Of a stretch of 64,000 nt of DNA, positions 1 to 7,703 are shown piece by piece. The notes beneath the pieces are model-generated. The model made no database searches, was not told the DNA's origin, and saw only the letters and a list, made by a program, of their open reading frames with translations. Position 1 is the stretch's first letter. The number at the start of each line of letters is the position of its first letter. The position numbers and the translations under genes are program-made. Location of the stretch: NCBI GenBank assembly GCA_964545315.1, contig CAZJGI010000013.1, forward strand, positions 5,598 through 69,597, written 5' to 3'. This DNA comes from JAAYJR01 sp964545315. GTDB lineage: Bacteria; Bacteroidota; Bacteroidia; Bacteroidales; Prolixibacteraceae.

Positions 1-771
1 GCATATGAGTCAGGGCGACTTGTAAAAGGACAAATGGTGGTAGAGATGACCAGCGGGAATATGGGCTCGGGACTGGCAGTTGTGTGCGGGCAATTTGGAA
101 ATCCTTTTACTGCCGTTATGCCTGCCGGTAACAGTCATGAAAGGGTTAAACTATTAAAAGCCCTTGGTGCTGAGGTTGTACTGACTGATCAGGTTGATGG
201 GGGACAAGGTATGGTCACAGGAAAGGATATCGATTATGCATCACAGGTTGCCCGTAAAATAGCTCAGGAGACCAAGGGCTTTTATGTCGATCAGTTTAAT
301 AATATTTCAGGAATAAAAGCTCATTATCAAAATACCGGGCCCGAGATTTGGAAAGATATCCCTGAAATCGACGCATTTGTTACCTCGATAGGAACAGGGG
401 GAACATTTATGGGTATTTCAAGATATCTAAAGGAAAAAAACAGAAATATTAAATGCGTTGCAGTGGAACCTGAAAATGCTGCAATCCTTAAAAGCGGAAA
501 TGTTTCTAATCCGAAACATATTATCCAGGGTACCGGTTACGGAATGGTTCCCCCTCATTGGGATGGTTCAATTGCTGACGATATCATTACTGTTACTGAC
601 GATGAAGTCATGATTATGACCCGGCGATTAAGCAGGGAGCAGGGACTTTTTGCCGGGTATTCATCAGGGGCCAATATTGCTGCATCTCTTAAGTTTGCCG
701 GAAAAAACAGATTTGTAAAAAATATTGTAACTATTTTATGTGATACAGGCTATAAATATTCAGAACTGTAA
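1..771 (+). CDS. Cysteine synthase-family PLP enzyme, 5' end outside window
   Basis: The frame is open from base 1, so the true start and the PLP-binding lysine lie upstream; 256 residues are visible. They carry fold-type II PLP motifs of the cysteine synthase / cystathionine beta-synthase family: TSGNMG (visible residues 17-22, the substrate loop, usually TSGNTG), the phosphate-binding glycine loop GTGGTF (131-136), and a C-terminal YSSGAN that contacts the pyridine ring. The expected reaction is beta-replacement on O-acetylserine with sulfide to make cysteine. The Met in TSGNMG is a variant, so another nucleophile or substrate is possible. Family assignment is firm; the exact substrate is inferred. 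Confidence 0.85.
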   Translation, partial: AYESGRLVKGQMVVEMTSGNMGSGLAVVCGQFGNPFTAVMPAGNSHERVKLLKALGAEVVLTDQVDGGQGMVTGKDIDYASQVARKIAQETKGFYVDQFNNISGIKAHYQNTGPEIWKDIPEIDAFVTSIGTGGTFMGISRYLKEKNRNIKCVAVEPENAAILKSGNVSNPKHIIQGTGYGMVPPHWDGSIADDIITVTDDEVMIMTRRLSREQGLFAGYSSGANIAASLKFAGKNRFVKNIVTILCDTGYKYSEL

Positions 772-882
772 TTATTTATTCTTATATTTTATTCAGCGGT
801 GTTATTTAACCGGTTATAAAATGAGAAACAGAATATTTCAAAAGATAACAAAAATTCATATTTTCAACTAAATCAAATAAAG

Positions 883-2433
883 ATGAAAAAACTTGTCATT
901 CTGATTCTCTCCCTGGCACTATTTATTGGTACTCTTTCTGCACAAAGCAGAAATACTAAAGTATTTACAATTTTTACTTCCTCCGGCTGCGGATGTACGG
1001 GTTCCGGCGGTCCACCGGAGACGTTTACAACTAATGAAGATGTTCTTGCTGACCTGAAAAAGGAGTGTGATGGAGTTGAATTCATACTTTTTGAGGGAAA
1101 TGTTACTGAAGCCTGGAATGAAGTGCAAGGTAACAAAGATAAATTTGACGGGATACTTATTGTTGGGAGGATGGACAGGGATTACCGGTTGGCATTTACC
1201 GGGCTTCCAACTATAATTGTATATAACCTTTTTGAATTTCAGAGCGGCCATCATTATCATATTTATGCCACAGGAAAGGTTATAGGCGATGAGGTTAATA
1301 TTTTGCAGGGGGGCACGAACTATAAGGAAGTCAAAATTCTTAATGCACAGCTGGACAGGAGAAACCTGTGTGATCCTGAATTAACAAAATCTATGTTTAA
1401 CGATCTTGTTTATAAAATTAAACTTATCAGGGCAATTAAAGAGATGAAGGAGACCAGGATACTGATGGTTAAAGGAGGTAAGGATGAGATCATTGCGAGT
1501 GTCAACTATAAGTTTGGCGACCATGATCAGTCTTATCCTGAGGATCATAATGAACTATACCTGAAAAATTTTAAGGAATTACTTGATGTTGATATCGTTT
1601 CTGTAGAGGCTGAAGAATTTTATGAAACTTATAAGAAAACAGTAATAGGCGAGGCTGAGAAATTAGCTGACCTGTGGATCCAAAATGCCCGTAAAGTAGA
1701 AGCATCGCGCCGGGAGATAATCAAATCAGTACGCGGATACCTGGCTCTTGAGGCCTTAAGGGAAAAATATAACTGTAATGCTGTTTCCACCCACATCAGG
1801 TCGGTAACCGGAAGCGGAAATCTTGAAGACCGGTTCAATCCCGGCCTGGGTATTGAACTTGGTTTCAAAACCCGGGGAATACAGGCTGTTTGCCAGAATT
1901 ATCCGGATATTCTTATAAGTCAGGTTTTGGCATATCATCTTACAGGAAGGCCAAGTATGCTGGGCGACCAGATGTATGATATTGATAATTCGGTGCAGAT
2001 TGCCTTGCATTGTGGCATACCGGTCAATCCTTACGGAGATGACTGGAGAGTGCCCTATACTATCAGAACTCACGCAGAGAGTCCGGTAAGGGATAAGCCT
2101 GATGAGCCGGGATCTTCCACCGGGTTGACAGCTGAGTGGCCTGTCAATGAAAATGTTACATTTTGGGAATTTCACAGCCTTCTTAAGGAAATAAGATTAC
2201 ATACAGGAGTGTTGGTGGATGGGCATGAAATATACATCGGAGGAGAAAATATTGATAATGTTATGTGTACAGCAAAAGTTATAGCTAAAGTTAATAATAT
2301 TGAGAAGGTGAGAGACCAGCATTTTCCCTCTCTGTACGGAATACATAATTGTATTACCCTTGGTGACTTAAGAAAACAGATAAAAGATGTTGGTGTATTA
2401 CTGGGAATGAAAGTTACAGAAAGAGATAAATAG
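883..2433 (+). CDS. Exported L-fucose/L-arabinose isomerase-like protein
   Basis: A 516-aa protein with a clear N-terminal signal peptide (MKKLVILILSLALFIGTLSA, cleavage near residue 20). The rest resembles the sugar-isomerase fold of L-fucose/L-arabinose isomerases. The central part (about residues 300-390) contains GIELGF, a Cys-containing strand, LAYHLTGRPSMLGD and an ALHCGIP block like the HCG segment of that family. The family's metal-binding Glu (usually in a CE-x-D motif) is not evident; the matching place reads CQNYPD. Isomerases of this fold are normally cytoplasmic, so export is odd. It lies 6 nt upstream of a Gfo/Idh/MocA oxidoreductase, suggesting a joint role in modifying a sugar. 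It may be a non-catalytic binder; function is uncertain. Confidence 0.6.
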   Translation: MKKLVILILSLALFIGTLSAQSRNTKVFTIFTSSGCGCTGSGGPPETFTTNEDVLADLKKECDGVEFILFEGNVTEAWNEVQGNKDKFDGILIVGRMDRDYRLAFTGLPTIIVYNLFEFQSGHHYHIYATGKVIGDEVNILQGGTNYKEVKILNAQLDRRNLCDPELTKSMFNDLVYKIKLIRAIKEMKETRILMVKGGKDEIIASVNYKFGDHDQSYPEDHNELYLKNFKELLDVDIVSVEAEEFYETYKKTVIGEAEKLADLWIQNARKVEASRREIIKSVRGYLALEALREKYNCNAVSTHIRSVTGSGNLEDRFNPGLGIELGFKTRGIQAVCQNYPDILISQVLAYHLTGRPSMLGDQMYDIDNSVQIALHCGIPVNPYGDDWRVPYTIRTHAESPVRDKPDEPGSSTGLTAEWPVNENVTFWEFHSLLKEIRLHTGVLVDGHEIYIGGENIDNVMCTAKVIAKVNNIEKVRDQHFPSLYGIHNCITLGDLRKQIKDVGVLLGMKVTERDK

Positions 2434-2439
2434 AAGATT

Positions 2440-3492
2440 ATGGCAAAATGGAATTTCGGGATAGTAGGTGCCGGGAGCATCGCAGATTTTCATGCAAAAG
2501 CTGTTCAAAGCCTGCCAAACGCGGGTCTGACAGGAATATGCGGAACCAATCCCGTTAAAGTAAAAACATTGGCAGAGAAATATAATTGTAAAATTTTTGA
2601 GAGTACATCTGCAATGCTCAGTGATCCGGGGATTGACATCATAACTATTGCCACTCCGAGCGGAGCACATATGGAGCCTGCAATTGAGGCTGCGAAGTAC
2701 GGTAAACATGTTATCTGTGAAAAACCTCTTGAGATAAACCTGGAGAGGATTGACAAAATGATAGAAGCTCACAAAATTACCGGCACAAGGTTAGGTGGTA
2801 TCTTTAATTACCGGTTTAATGACGTTGTCAGGTTACTAAAAAAGAGTGTTGACTCAGGCAGATTCGGAAGGATCACAAATGCCTCTGTTTATGTGCCCTG
2901 GTGGCGGTCTGATCAGTATTATGACAGCAGTTGGAGAGGAACATGGCATCTCGACGGGGGAGGTGCTTTGATGAATCAGTCGATACATATGGTGGATATG
3001 CTTCAGTATATTGCAGGACCGGTCAGTTCATTAAAGGCATATACTGCAACCCTTGCACATCCTCAAATTGAAGTTGAAGACAGTGCGACGGCTGTGCTAA
3101 GGTTCAGAAACGGAGCACTGGGCATTATCTATGGCACTACGGCTTCTTATCCGGGACAGTTCAGGAGAATTGAAATTACCGGCACAAAAGGAACTGCAAT
3201 CATTGAAGAGAACAGCATTAAAGTGTGGCAGTTTGCCCGGGAGTTGGATGAGGATCAGGAAATATTACAAAAATTCAGCAACATAGAAGGGGGTGGGGGC
3301 GTATCTGATCCCATGGCTATTCCTTTTGAACCGCATGCAAGAAATATTGCTGCTTTTATCGAGTCATTAGAAAAAGGATTGCCTTTTGAGATTGATGGTT
3401 ATGAAGCCAGAAAATCTGTGGAGATCATACTTGGTATATACCAGTCTGCAAAGGAAGGCACAGAGGTTAACTTTGAAAGATATGATCCTTGA
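2440..3492 (+). CDS. Gfo/Idh/MocA family NAD(P)-dependent oxidoreductase
   Basis: A 350-aa protein with an N-terminal Rossmann fold beginning GIVGAGSIADFHAKA (about residues 6-20) and the family signature CEKPL (about residues 91-95), whose Lys is the usual catalytic residue. The C-terminal half is the alpha/beta substrate domain with a GGG stretch. Such enzymes oxidise or reduce hydroxyl groups of sugars, inositols or their acids. It has no signal peptide, unlike its upstream neighbour. The gene follows the isomerase-like gene by 6 nt and its stop overlaps a TTG codon opening a broken Tat-leader frame, so this was probably a longer operon. The substrate cannot be told from sequence. Confidence 0.88.
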   Translation: MAKWNFGIVGAGSIADFHAKAVQSLPNAGLTGICGTNPVKVKTLAEKYNCKIFESTSAMLSDPGIDIITIATPSGAHMEPAIEAAKYGKHVICEKPLEINLERIDKMIEAHKITGTRLGGIFNYRFNDVVRLLKKSVDSGRFGRITNASVYVPWWRSDQYYDSSWRGTWHLDGGGALMNQSIHMVDMLQYIAGPVSSLKAYTATLAHPQIEVEDSATAVLRFRNGALGIIYGTTASYPGQFRRIEITGTKGTAIIEENSIKVWQFARELDEDQEILQKFSNIEGGGGVSDPMAIPFEPHARNIAAFIESLEKGLPFEIDGYEARKSVEIILGIYQSAKEGTEVNFERYDP

Positions 3493-3652
3493 GTCCTAAT
3501 CGAAGGGATTTCATAAAAAAGCAGCCGCAGGGCTTGCGGAGGCAGCTGCAATCCCTGTATTTGCTATTGTAATGATTGATTCCGCAGAACAAAATATGAA
3601 TACAATTACAGGGGTTCGTCCGTTGTTATTTTATCCGTTCAAACCTGAATGA
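3489..3652 (+). pseudogene. Frameshifted Tat signal-peptide remnant
   Basis: A TTG codon overlapping the stop of the oxidoreductase (TTGA) opens the frame S-P-N-R-R-D-F-I-K-K. After a run of six A (3515-3520) that frame runs into junk and a stop. Shifting by one base at that run continues it as AAAGLAEAAAIPVFA (from 3521), a typical Tat leader hydrophobic region, and stays open to the stop at 3650-3652. One A appears to be missing. The continuation is short and collides with the opposite-strand gene ending at 3626. It is best read as the 5' scrap of a deleted Tat-exported protein, often an oxidoreductase or sugar isomerase/epimerase in such loci. A sequencing indel cannot explain the missing body of the gene. 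Confidence 0.55.
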
Positions 3653-5194
3653 ATAGAGGTCGGCGTCTTTAATAAAGAATCGTACACGCACAGGCTTGCC
3701 TGACAGTCCTGAAAGATCACTGCCTTTTTTCCATGTGACTGTTCGCTCCAATGAATCACCAAATACCGGTGCACATTCATTAAGCGAATAATTTTCGAGA
3801 GGATTGCCGTTTAAATCCTGTATTTCAACCAGTATCTCCCCGGCTGCTGAAGAGGAAAAATTGAGGTTAAGCCTTTCCCCGTCGAAAATAATAGGTTTGG
3901 TTATTAACTCTCCTCCATTCATTGATGCTGAGACAGATACGAAGCCATCTATACGCAGGGTATATCTGCGCAAAGCGCTTGCATGTCCTTTCCAGTATGA
4001 TTCTGTGACGTAAAAAGACAATTCATTTGGAGCGCCGGGCAGGTCAGAGGGGGTTTCCACAAAGTGCCATCCCATATAGCTGTCACCATATGTCCAGGTA
4101 CCGGGTCTCTCTATTCCCGGCCTTATGAATGCTTCATTCCATCTTTTAAATGTTGTGCCGTCGCGACTTACCATTAAAATAGTTTCTGTCAATGCAGTAC
4201 CGTATCTCTGACTTTTTGACGCTCTTGCTTTTCTTTCCTCCGGTTCAGGCAATGCCTCCATTGACGGTGACCAGCCCCTGTCAGTATACCTGGCCGGGAA
4301 ACCTATTAAAATATGCGGCGCCCGGTAATAGGGTTTTATCTGGTTAGTATATAACTGCTGCTTTAAAGTATCGGTGAAAGTGATATTAGTTTGATTTTCC
4401 CAGTGGATAAAGTCTTTTGATGTTGCTGTCCTTACCGATCTCAATCCTTTATATCGTGAGTTTTCGTTCTCTTCAGTAAAATATCTCCAGTAAGCCCTGT
4501 ACTGGTTATTGTAACCATCCCGGAAAGCCAGGTTTTGAGAATCAAAAGCGCCATCTGTAATTATGGGTTCATTACATATCAGGGACCAGTTAATTCCGTC
4601 AGCAGATTTGAAAGCAGCCAGGCCCCTTTTGGGAGAGCCGGAGATGAGGATAGCTTTATAAAGTGCATCCGGGCTGACATCAGGATTGTTATCCATGAAA
4701 ACCGCCGGATGGCCTGCATCTATATTAAATCCTTCATATTCACCGCTTACGAATACTATATTGTTCCTGTTGGAGCCATTGAAATAATGAAGTCCCAGTT
4801 CCGGCTTGTTCCAGTGTATTCCATCTAAGCTCTCGGCATATGCACAGAACAGAGGATGAACTCCGGAAGTATCACTGCTTGCAGTATGCTGCCATGCTTT
4901 ATAATACATCCGGTATTTTTCCCCGTCATGAAAGATGCTGTGATAACCGCTTCCGCTACCTTCCCATGGTTGGTCATGTATTATTACTAACTCCCTGGAG
5001 ACCGGGTGATGAAGCCTGAAGCAGGCTTCTCCCCTGACAGAGTCAACAAGATAGTCATCGGTAAATAGTTCCAGCCGTGACCCGATATTAATGATTTTTG
5101 GGGACCCGGTATTATAGTTATTAGCCATACTGGCATAATACAGACAACATGAGAGAAAAGCTACAAGTACAAAAGAGTAATATGAAAATTTCAT
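3626..5194 (-). CDS. Exported five-bladed beta-propeller glycosidase-like protein
   Basis: A protein of 522 aa when started at the ATG at 5194, which puts the hydrophobic signal peptide (MKFSYYSFVLVAFLSCC) at the N-terminus; a start 17 codons upstream is possible but gives a poor leader. The body repeats the propeller blade pattern S-x-D-G-I-x-W (SLDGIHW, SADGINW, SKDFIHW) together with YRMYYKAW and YRAYWRYF strands, as in GH32/GH43/GH68-like and sialidase-like proteins. A C-terminal beta-sandwich of roughly 120 residues follows. The Cys pair at the end of the hydrophobic stretch could make it a lipoprotein. It is convergent with the sugar locus upstream, so breakdown of an exported glycan is plausible. 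Catalytic acids were not assigned. Confidence 0.65.
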   Translation of the reverse strand: MKFSYYSFVLVAFLSCCLYYASMANNYNTGSPKIINIGSRLELFTDDYLVDSVRGEACFRLHHPVSRELVIIHDQPWEGSGSGYHSIFHDGEKYRMYYKAWQHTASSDTSGVHPLFCAYAESLDGIHWNKPELGLHYFNGSNRNNIVFVSGEYEGFNIDAGHPAVFMDNNPDVSPDALYKAILISGSPKRGLAAFKSADGINWSLICNEPIITDGAFDSQNLAFRDGYNNQYRAYWRYFTEENENSRYKGLRSVRTATSKDFIHWENQTNITFTDTLKQQLYTNQIKPYYRAPHILIGFPARYTDRGWSPSMEALPEPEERKARASKSQRYGTALTETILMVSRDGTTFKRWNEAFIRPGIERPGTWTYGDSYMGWHFVETPSDLPGAPNELSFYVTESYWKGHASALRRYTLRIDGFVSVSASMNGGELITKPIIFDGERLNLNFSSSAAGEILVEIQDLNGNPLENYSLNECAPVFGDSLERTVTWKKGSDLSGLSGKPVRVRFFIKDADLYSFRFERIK

Positions 5195-5558
5195 TTTAAA
5201 AATTTTATTAGATAAAATTACCATTTTAATTGGAACTTTATCCATAATCAGATAGATTGCTATGTAACCTGGCTTCTGTTTTTCTTAATAGTTTGTGGAA
5301 ATAGATAAAAGCTGAAATACCGGTTATCACATTTGCTAAATTAGCCGACCGTAAAATACCGTTAAGTCCTAAGGTAATACTTCCCAGCCATGCAAAAAAT
5401 TTCTTAACTTCTCTTTAATATATTTATAATTTTATAATTATATTTTCACATCACAATTTTGGCACACTCTATGTTAAATTGTTAAAGGACCATACTTTTT
5501 TTAGTATTTTGCAGACATGAGTAGTAAAAATTATTAATTTCAGCCAAAAATTAGTGTT
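5195..5558. other. Intergenic region between divergent genes, possible promoter
   Basis: A 364-bp AT-rich stretch between the glycosidase-like gene (leftward) and the DUF1573 gene (rightward). A loose match to the Bacteroidetes promoter is present before the rightward gene: TTG at 5479-5481 and TATTTTG at 5505-5511, one base short of TAnnTTTG, followed by a leader of about 40 nt. I see no other gene, repeat or RNA element. Confidence 0.35.
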
Positions 5559-5990
5559 ATGGACAAATCGATATTTAACAGAGTTTTACAGTCTTTTATT
5601 TTTTTTGCTGTATTTTTAGGTATTAATACCATTTCAATTGAAGCAAAATCAGCTCAAGCGGAAAAGCAGGACTCAATTATTTTTAGTCAGATGGAGTACG
5701 ATTTTGGTACAATTGCGAGAGGTTCAGATGGAACCTGTGAGTTTGAATTTATCAATAAAGGAGATAATCCTTTGATATTAAGTAATGTGCGTGCAACATG
5801 CGGATGTACAGTACCCCAGTGGCCAAAAGAACCTATACCTCCCGGGGGAAAAGGTGTGGTAAAAGTTAAATACAATACTAATATTCTGGGTGTCTTTAAT
5901 AAATCTGTTACAGTACATTCCAATGCAGTTAATAAAATGGTTATTCTGAGAATTAAAGGAAAGGTAGAAAATCCCAAAAGTGGTGAATGA
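5559..5990 (+). CDS. DUF1573 exported protein
   Basis: A 143-aa protein with an N-terminal signal peptide (to about residue 32) and one DUF1573 immunoglobulin-like domain. Visible features are the opening YDFGTIARG, the central FINKGDNPLILSNVRATCGC followed by TVP, and the closing IRIKG-like strand; the CGCT pair of cysteines is the family hallmark. These proteins are abundant in Bacteroidetes, periplasmic or surface-bound, and mostly of unknown role; the fold is related to HYDIN/ASPM-type Ig domains. It stands alone, with its own probable promoter. Family assignment is firm; function is unknown. Confidence 0.85.
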   Translation: MDKSIFNRVLQSFIFFAVFLGINTISIEAKSAQAEKQDSIIFSQMEYDFGTIARGSDGTCEFEFINKGDNPLILSNVRATCGCTVPQWPKEPIPPGGKGVVKVKYNTNILGVFNKSVTVHSNAVNKMVILRIKGKVENPKSGE

Positions 5991-6106
5991 AAATAAAACT
6001 CCTAATCATTAAAGTGATAAAGGATTTGTAAAATATTTTAAAGGGTAACCTGATTTTTTCGAATTTACGCAAATATGGTTTTTCCCCTTTTTGATTGTAT
6101 TTTCTT

Positions 6107-6400
6107 TTAGATGTCCATTGAATCATTTGTCTTATAGGCAGCTGTTTTATCTGGTAATAATCTTAGTTTTTCTTTATTGCGTTTAAGTGTTCTGCGGATC
6201 TTTTCAGATTTGTTCCCTGATTCTTTTTGTTGATTTTTCTGATTATCAGGATTGATTTTATTTTTTGAGTTAACATTTTCAATTTTTTGACGGTTTTTAT
6301 CTTTGGATCCGGGAGTTTGTTGGGCTGCCACCGGTGTTAATATGATGACTACAGCCAGACCCATCAGGGTAGCGATCAATTTAAATTTTATTGTCCCCAT
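6107..6400 (-). CDS. Small exported Lys/Asn/Gln-rich protein, unknown
   Basis: A 97-aa frame with a convincing signal peptide (MGTIKFKLIATLMGLAVVII, cleavage after VAAQ). The mature part is a highly charged low-complexity tail rich in Lys, Asn and Gln. No domain is recognised. It is bordered by the DUF1573 gene (convergent) and the yqgF promoter region (divergent). The leader plus compositional bias argue it is real, but short low-complexity frames arise by chance in AT-rich DNA. A role in binding nucleic acid, lipid or cell wall by charge is only a guess. Confidence 0.5.
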   Translation of the reverse strand: MGTIKFKLIATLMGLAVVIILTPVAAQQTPGSKDKNRQKIENVNSKNKINPDNQKNQQKESGNKSEKIRRTLKRNKEKLRLLPDKTAAYKTNDSMDI

Positions 6401-6568
6401 ATTAATAAGCTTGTTATTATTTCTACTTTGTTATTAACTGATTCTCTTTATCAGTCCCAGAGTAAAAAATCAAAGTCTGTGCCAAAACATCGTAATTTTT
6501 GACCTTTAAGACATATATTGTTGAATTTTAACAGTTTATATCTTTTTTTAATATTCGGTTATTCTGAT

Positions 6569-6576
6569 TAATTTTG
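6569..6576 (+). promoter_or_regulatory. Bacteroidetes -7 promoter element for yqgF
   Basis: TAATTTTG matches TAnnTTTG exactly, 20 nt before the GTG start of yqgF, giving a very short 5' leader. A clear -33 TTTG was not seen. Confidence 0.5.
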
Positions 6577-6596
6577 CATTCGAAAAATTCATTTCA

Positions 6597-7022
6597 GTGG
6601 GTAGAATATTAGGCATCGATTACGGGAAAAAAAGGGTGGGATTGGCTGTTACAGACACTCTGCAGATTATAGCCAATCAGCTTGCTGTAGTACCAACTCA
6701 CAAAATATGGGATTTTTTGGAGGATTATTTTATGAAAGAACAGGTTGATGAGGTGGTTTTAGGTTATCCCAGGCAAATGAACAATCAACCTTCTGATGCT
6801 GTTATTTACATTGAAATGTTTATCAGAAAATTTAAGAAAGTTTACCCTGCAATGAGACTTGAGCTTATTGATGAGAGATACACCTCAAAATTAGCATTTC
6901 AGGCCATGATAGACGGTGGACTAAAAAAGAAAGCAAGACAAAACAAAGGGAAAATTGATGAAATAAGTGCGACAATTATTTTACAAAGTTACATGGAACA
7001 AAAAAGATTTCAGAAATTATGA
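6597..7022 (+). CDS. yqgF: YqgF/RuvX-type putative pre-16S rRNA nuclease
   Basis: A 141-aa protein started at GTG; the protein begins MGRILGIDYGKKRVGLAVTD, the RNase H-fold signature of the YqgF/RuvX family with its first catalytic Asp (D7). The second acidic cluster appears as LIDERYTS (about residues 91-98), and a late conserved Asp follows in GKIDEISATIIL. The length is normal for the family. The protein is implicated in trimming the 5' end of pre-16S rRNA and was earlier proposed as a Holliday-junction resolvase. It heads a rightward run with peptide deformylase 67 nt downstream. Start choice: no ATG lies between the stop upstream and the conserved first strand. Confidence 0.93.
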   Translation: MGRILGIDYGKKRVGLAVTDTLQIIANQLAVVPTHKIWDFLEDYFMKEQVDEVVLGYPRQMNNQPSDAVIYIEMFIRKFKKVYPAMRLELIDERYTSKLAFQAMIDGGLKKKARQNKGKIDEISATIILQSYMEQKRFQKL

Positions 7023-7089
7023 GAACTGAGAATTTCAAGCGTCCAAAACTGATATTTTCAGGTTTTTTAATTATTATAATTTTCAACAA

Positions 7090-7653
7090 ATGAAGTACCC
7101 AATAACAATATACGGCGATCCGGGTCTAAGAAAAAAAGCCATACCTGTAGAAAAAGATCATGAGGGATTAAATGAGATTATTGAAAATATGTGGGAGACC
7201 ATGTATTATTCTGATGGCGCCGGTCTTGCAGCCCCTCAGGTAGGTTTGTCATTACGTATTTTTGTTGCCGATGCTTCTGCTGCTGCTGATGAAAATCCTG
7301 AATATAAAAATTTCAAGAAAGTGTTTATCAATCCGGAGATAATAGAAACCTTTGGCGAGGAATGGATCATGAATGAAGGTTGCCTTAGTCTTCCCGAAAT
7401 AAGAGAAGATATTAAAAGACCCGATAAAGTCAGGATCAGATATGTGGATGAGAACTTTGAGGCTCATGATGACGTTTTTGACGGATATCCGGGAAGGATC
7501 ATTCAGCACGAATATGACCATCTGGAGGGTATATTGTTCATAGATCGTTTATCTCCTTTGAAAAAGCGGTTGCTTAAAAGTAAACTTAGAAATATTGCAC
7601 TTGGTAAAGTTGTACCTCATTATCAAATTAAAGTACCTGTGAAAAAAATGTAA
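7090..7653 (+). CDS. def: Peptide deformylase
   Basis: A 187-aa cytoplasmic enzyme that removes the formyl group from the N-terminal Met of new proteins. All three family motifs are intact: GAGLAAPQ (residues 43-50), EGCLS (96-100, metal-binding Cys98) and HEYDH (140-144, two metal His and the catalytic Glu141). The length and the C-terminal basic tail fit type I enzymes. It follows yqgF and precedes comEC in the same direction, with spacings of 67 and 50 nt. Nothing unusual is seen. Confidence 0.97.
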   Translation: MKYPITIYGDPGLRKKAIPVEKDHEGLNEIIENMWETMYYSDGAGLAAPQVGLSLRIFVADASAAADENPEYKNFKKVFINPEIIETFGEEWIMNEGCLSLPEIREDIKRPDKVRIRYVDENFEAHDDVFDGYPGRIIQHEYDHLEGILFIDRLSPLKKRLLKSKLRNIALGKVVPHYQIKVPVKKM

Positions 7654-7703
7654 CCTGTTTAGCGCATTATACGTTAACAATGTAAACAATATCCCTAAAC
7701 ACG

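Noticed and set aside
919..1260. Antisense frames over the isomerase-like gene and similar ones elsewhere (for example 8480-8866 and 14159-14545)
   Set aside because: They mirror genes with clear domains and show no signal peptide, motif or spacing of their own.
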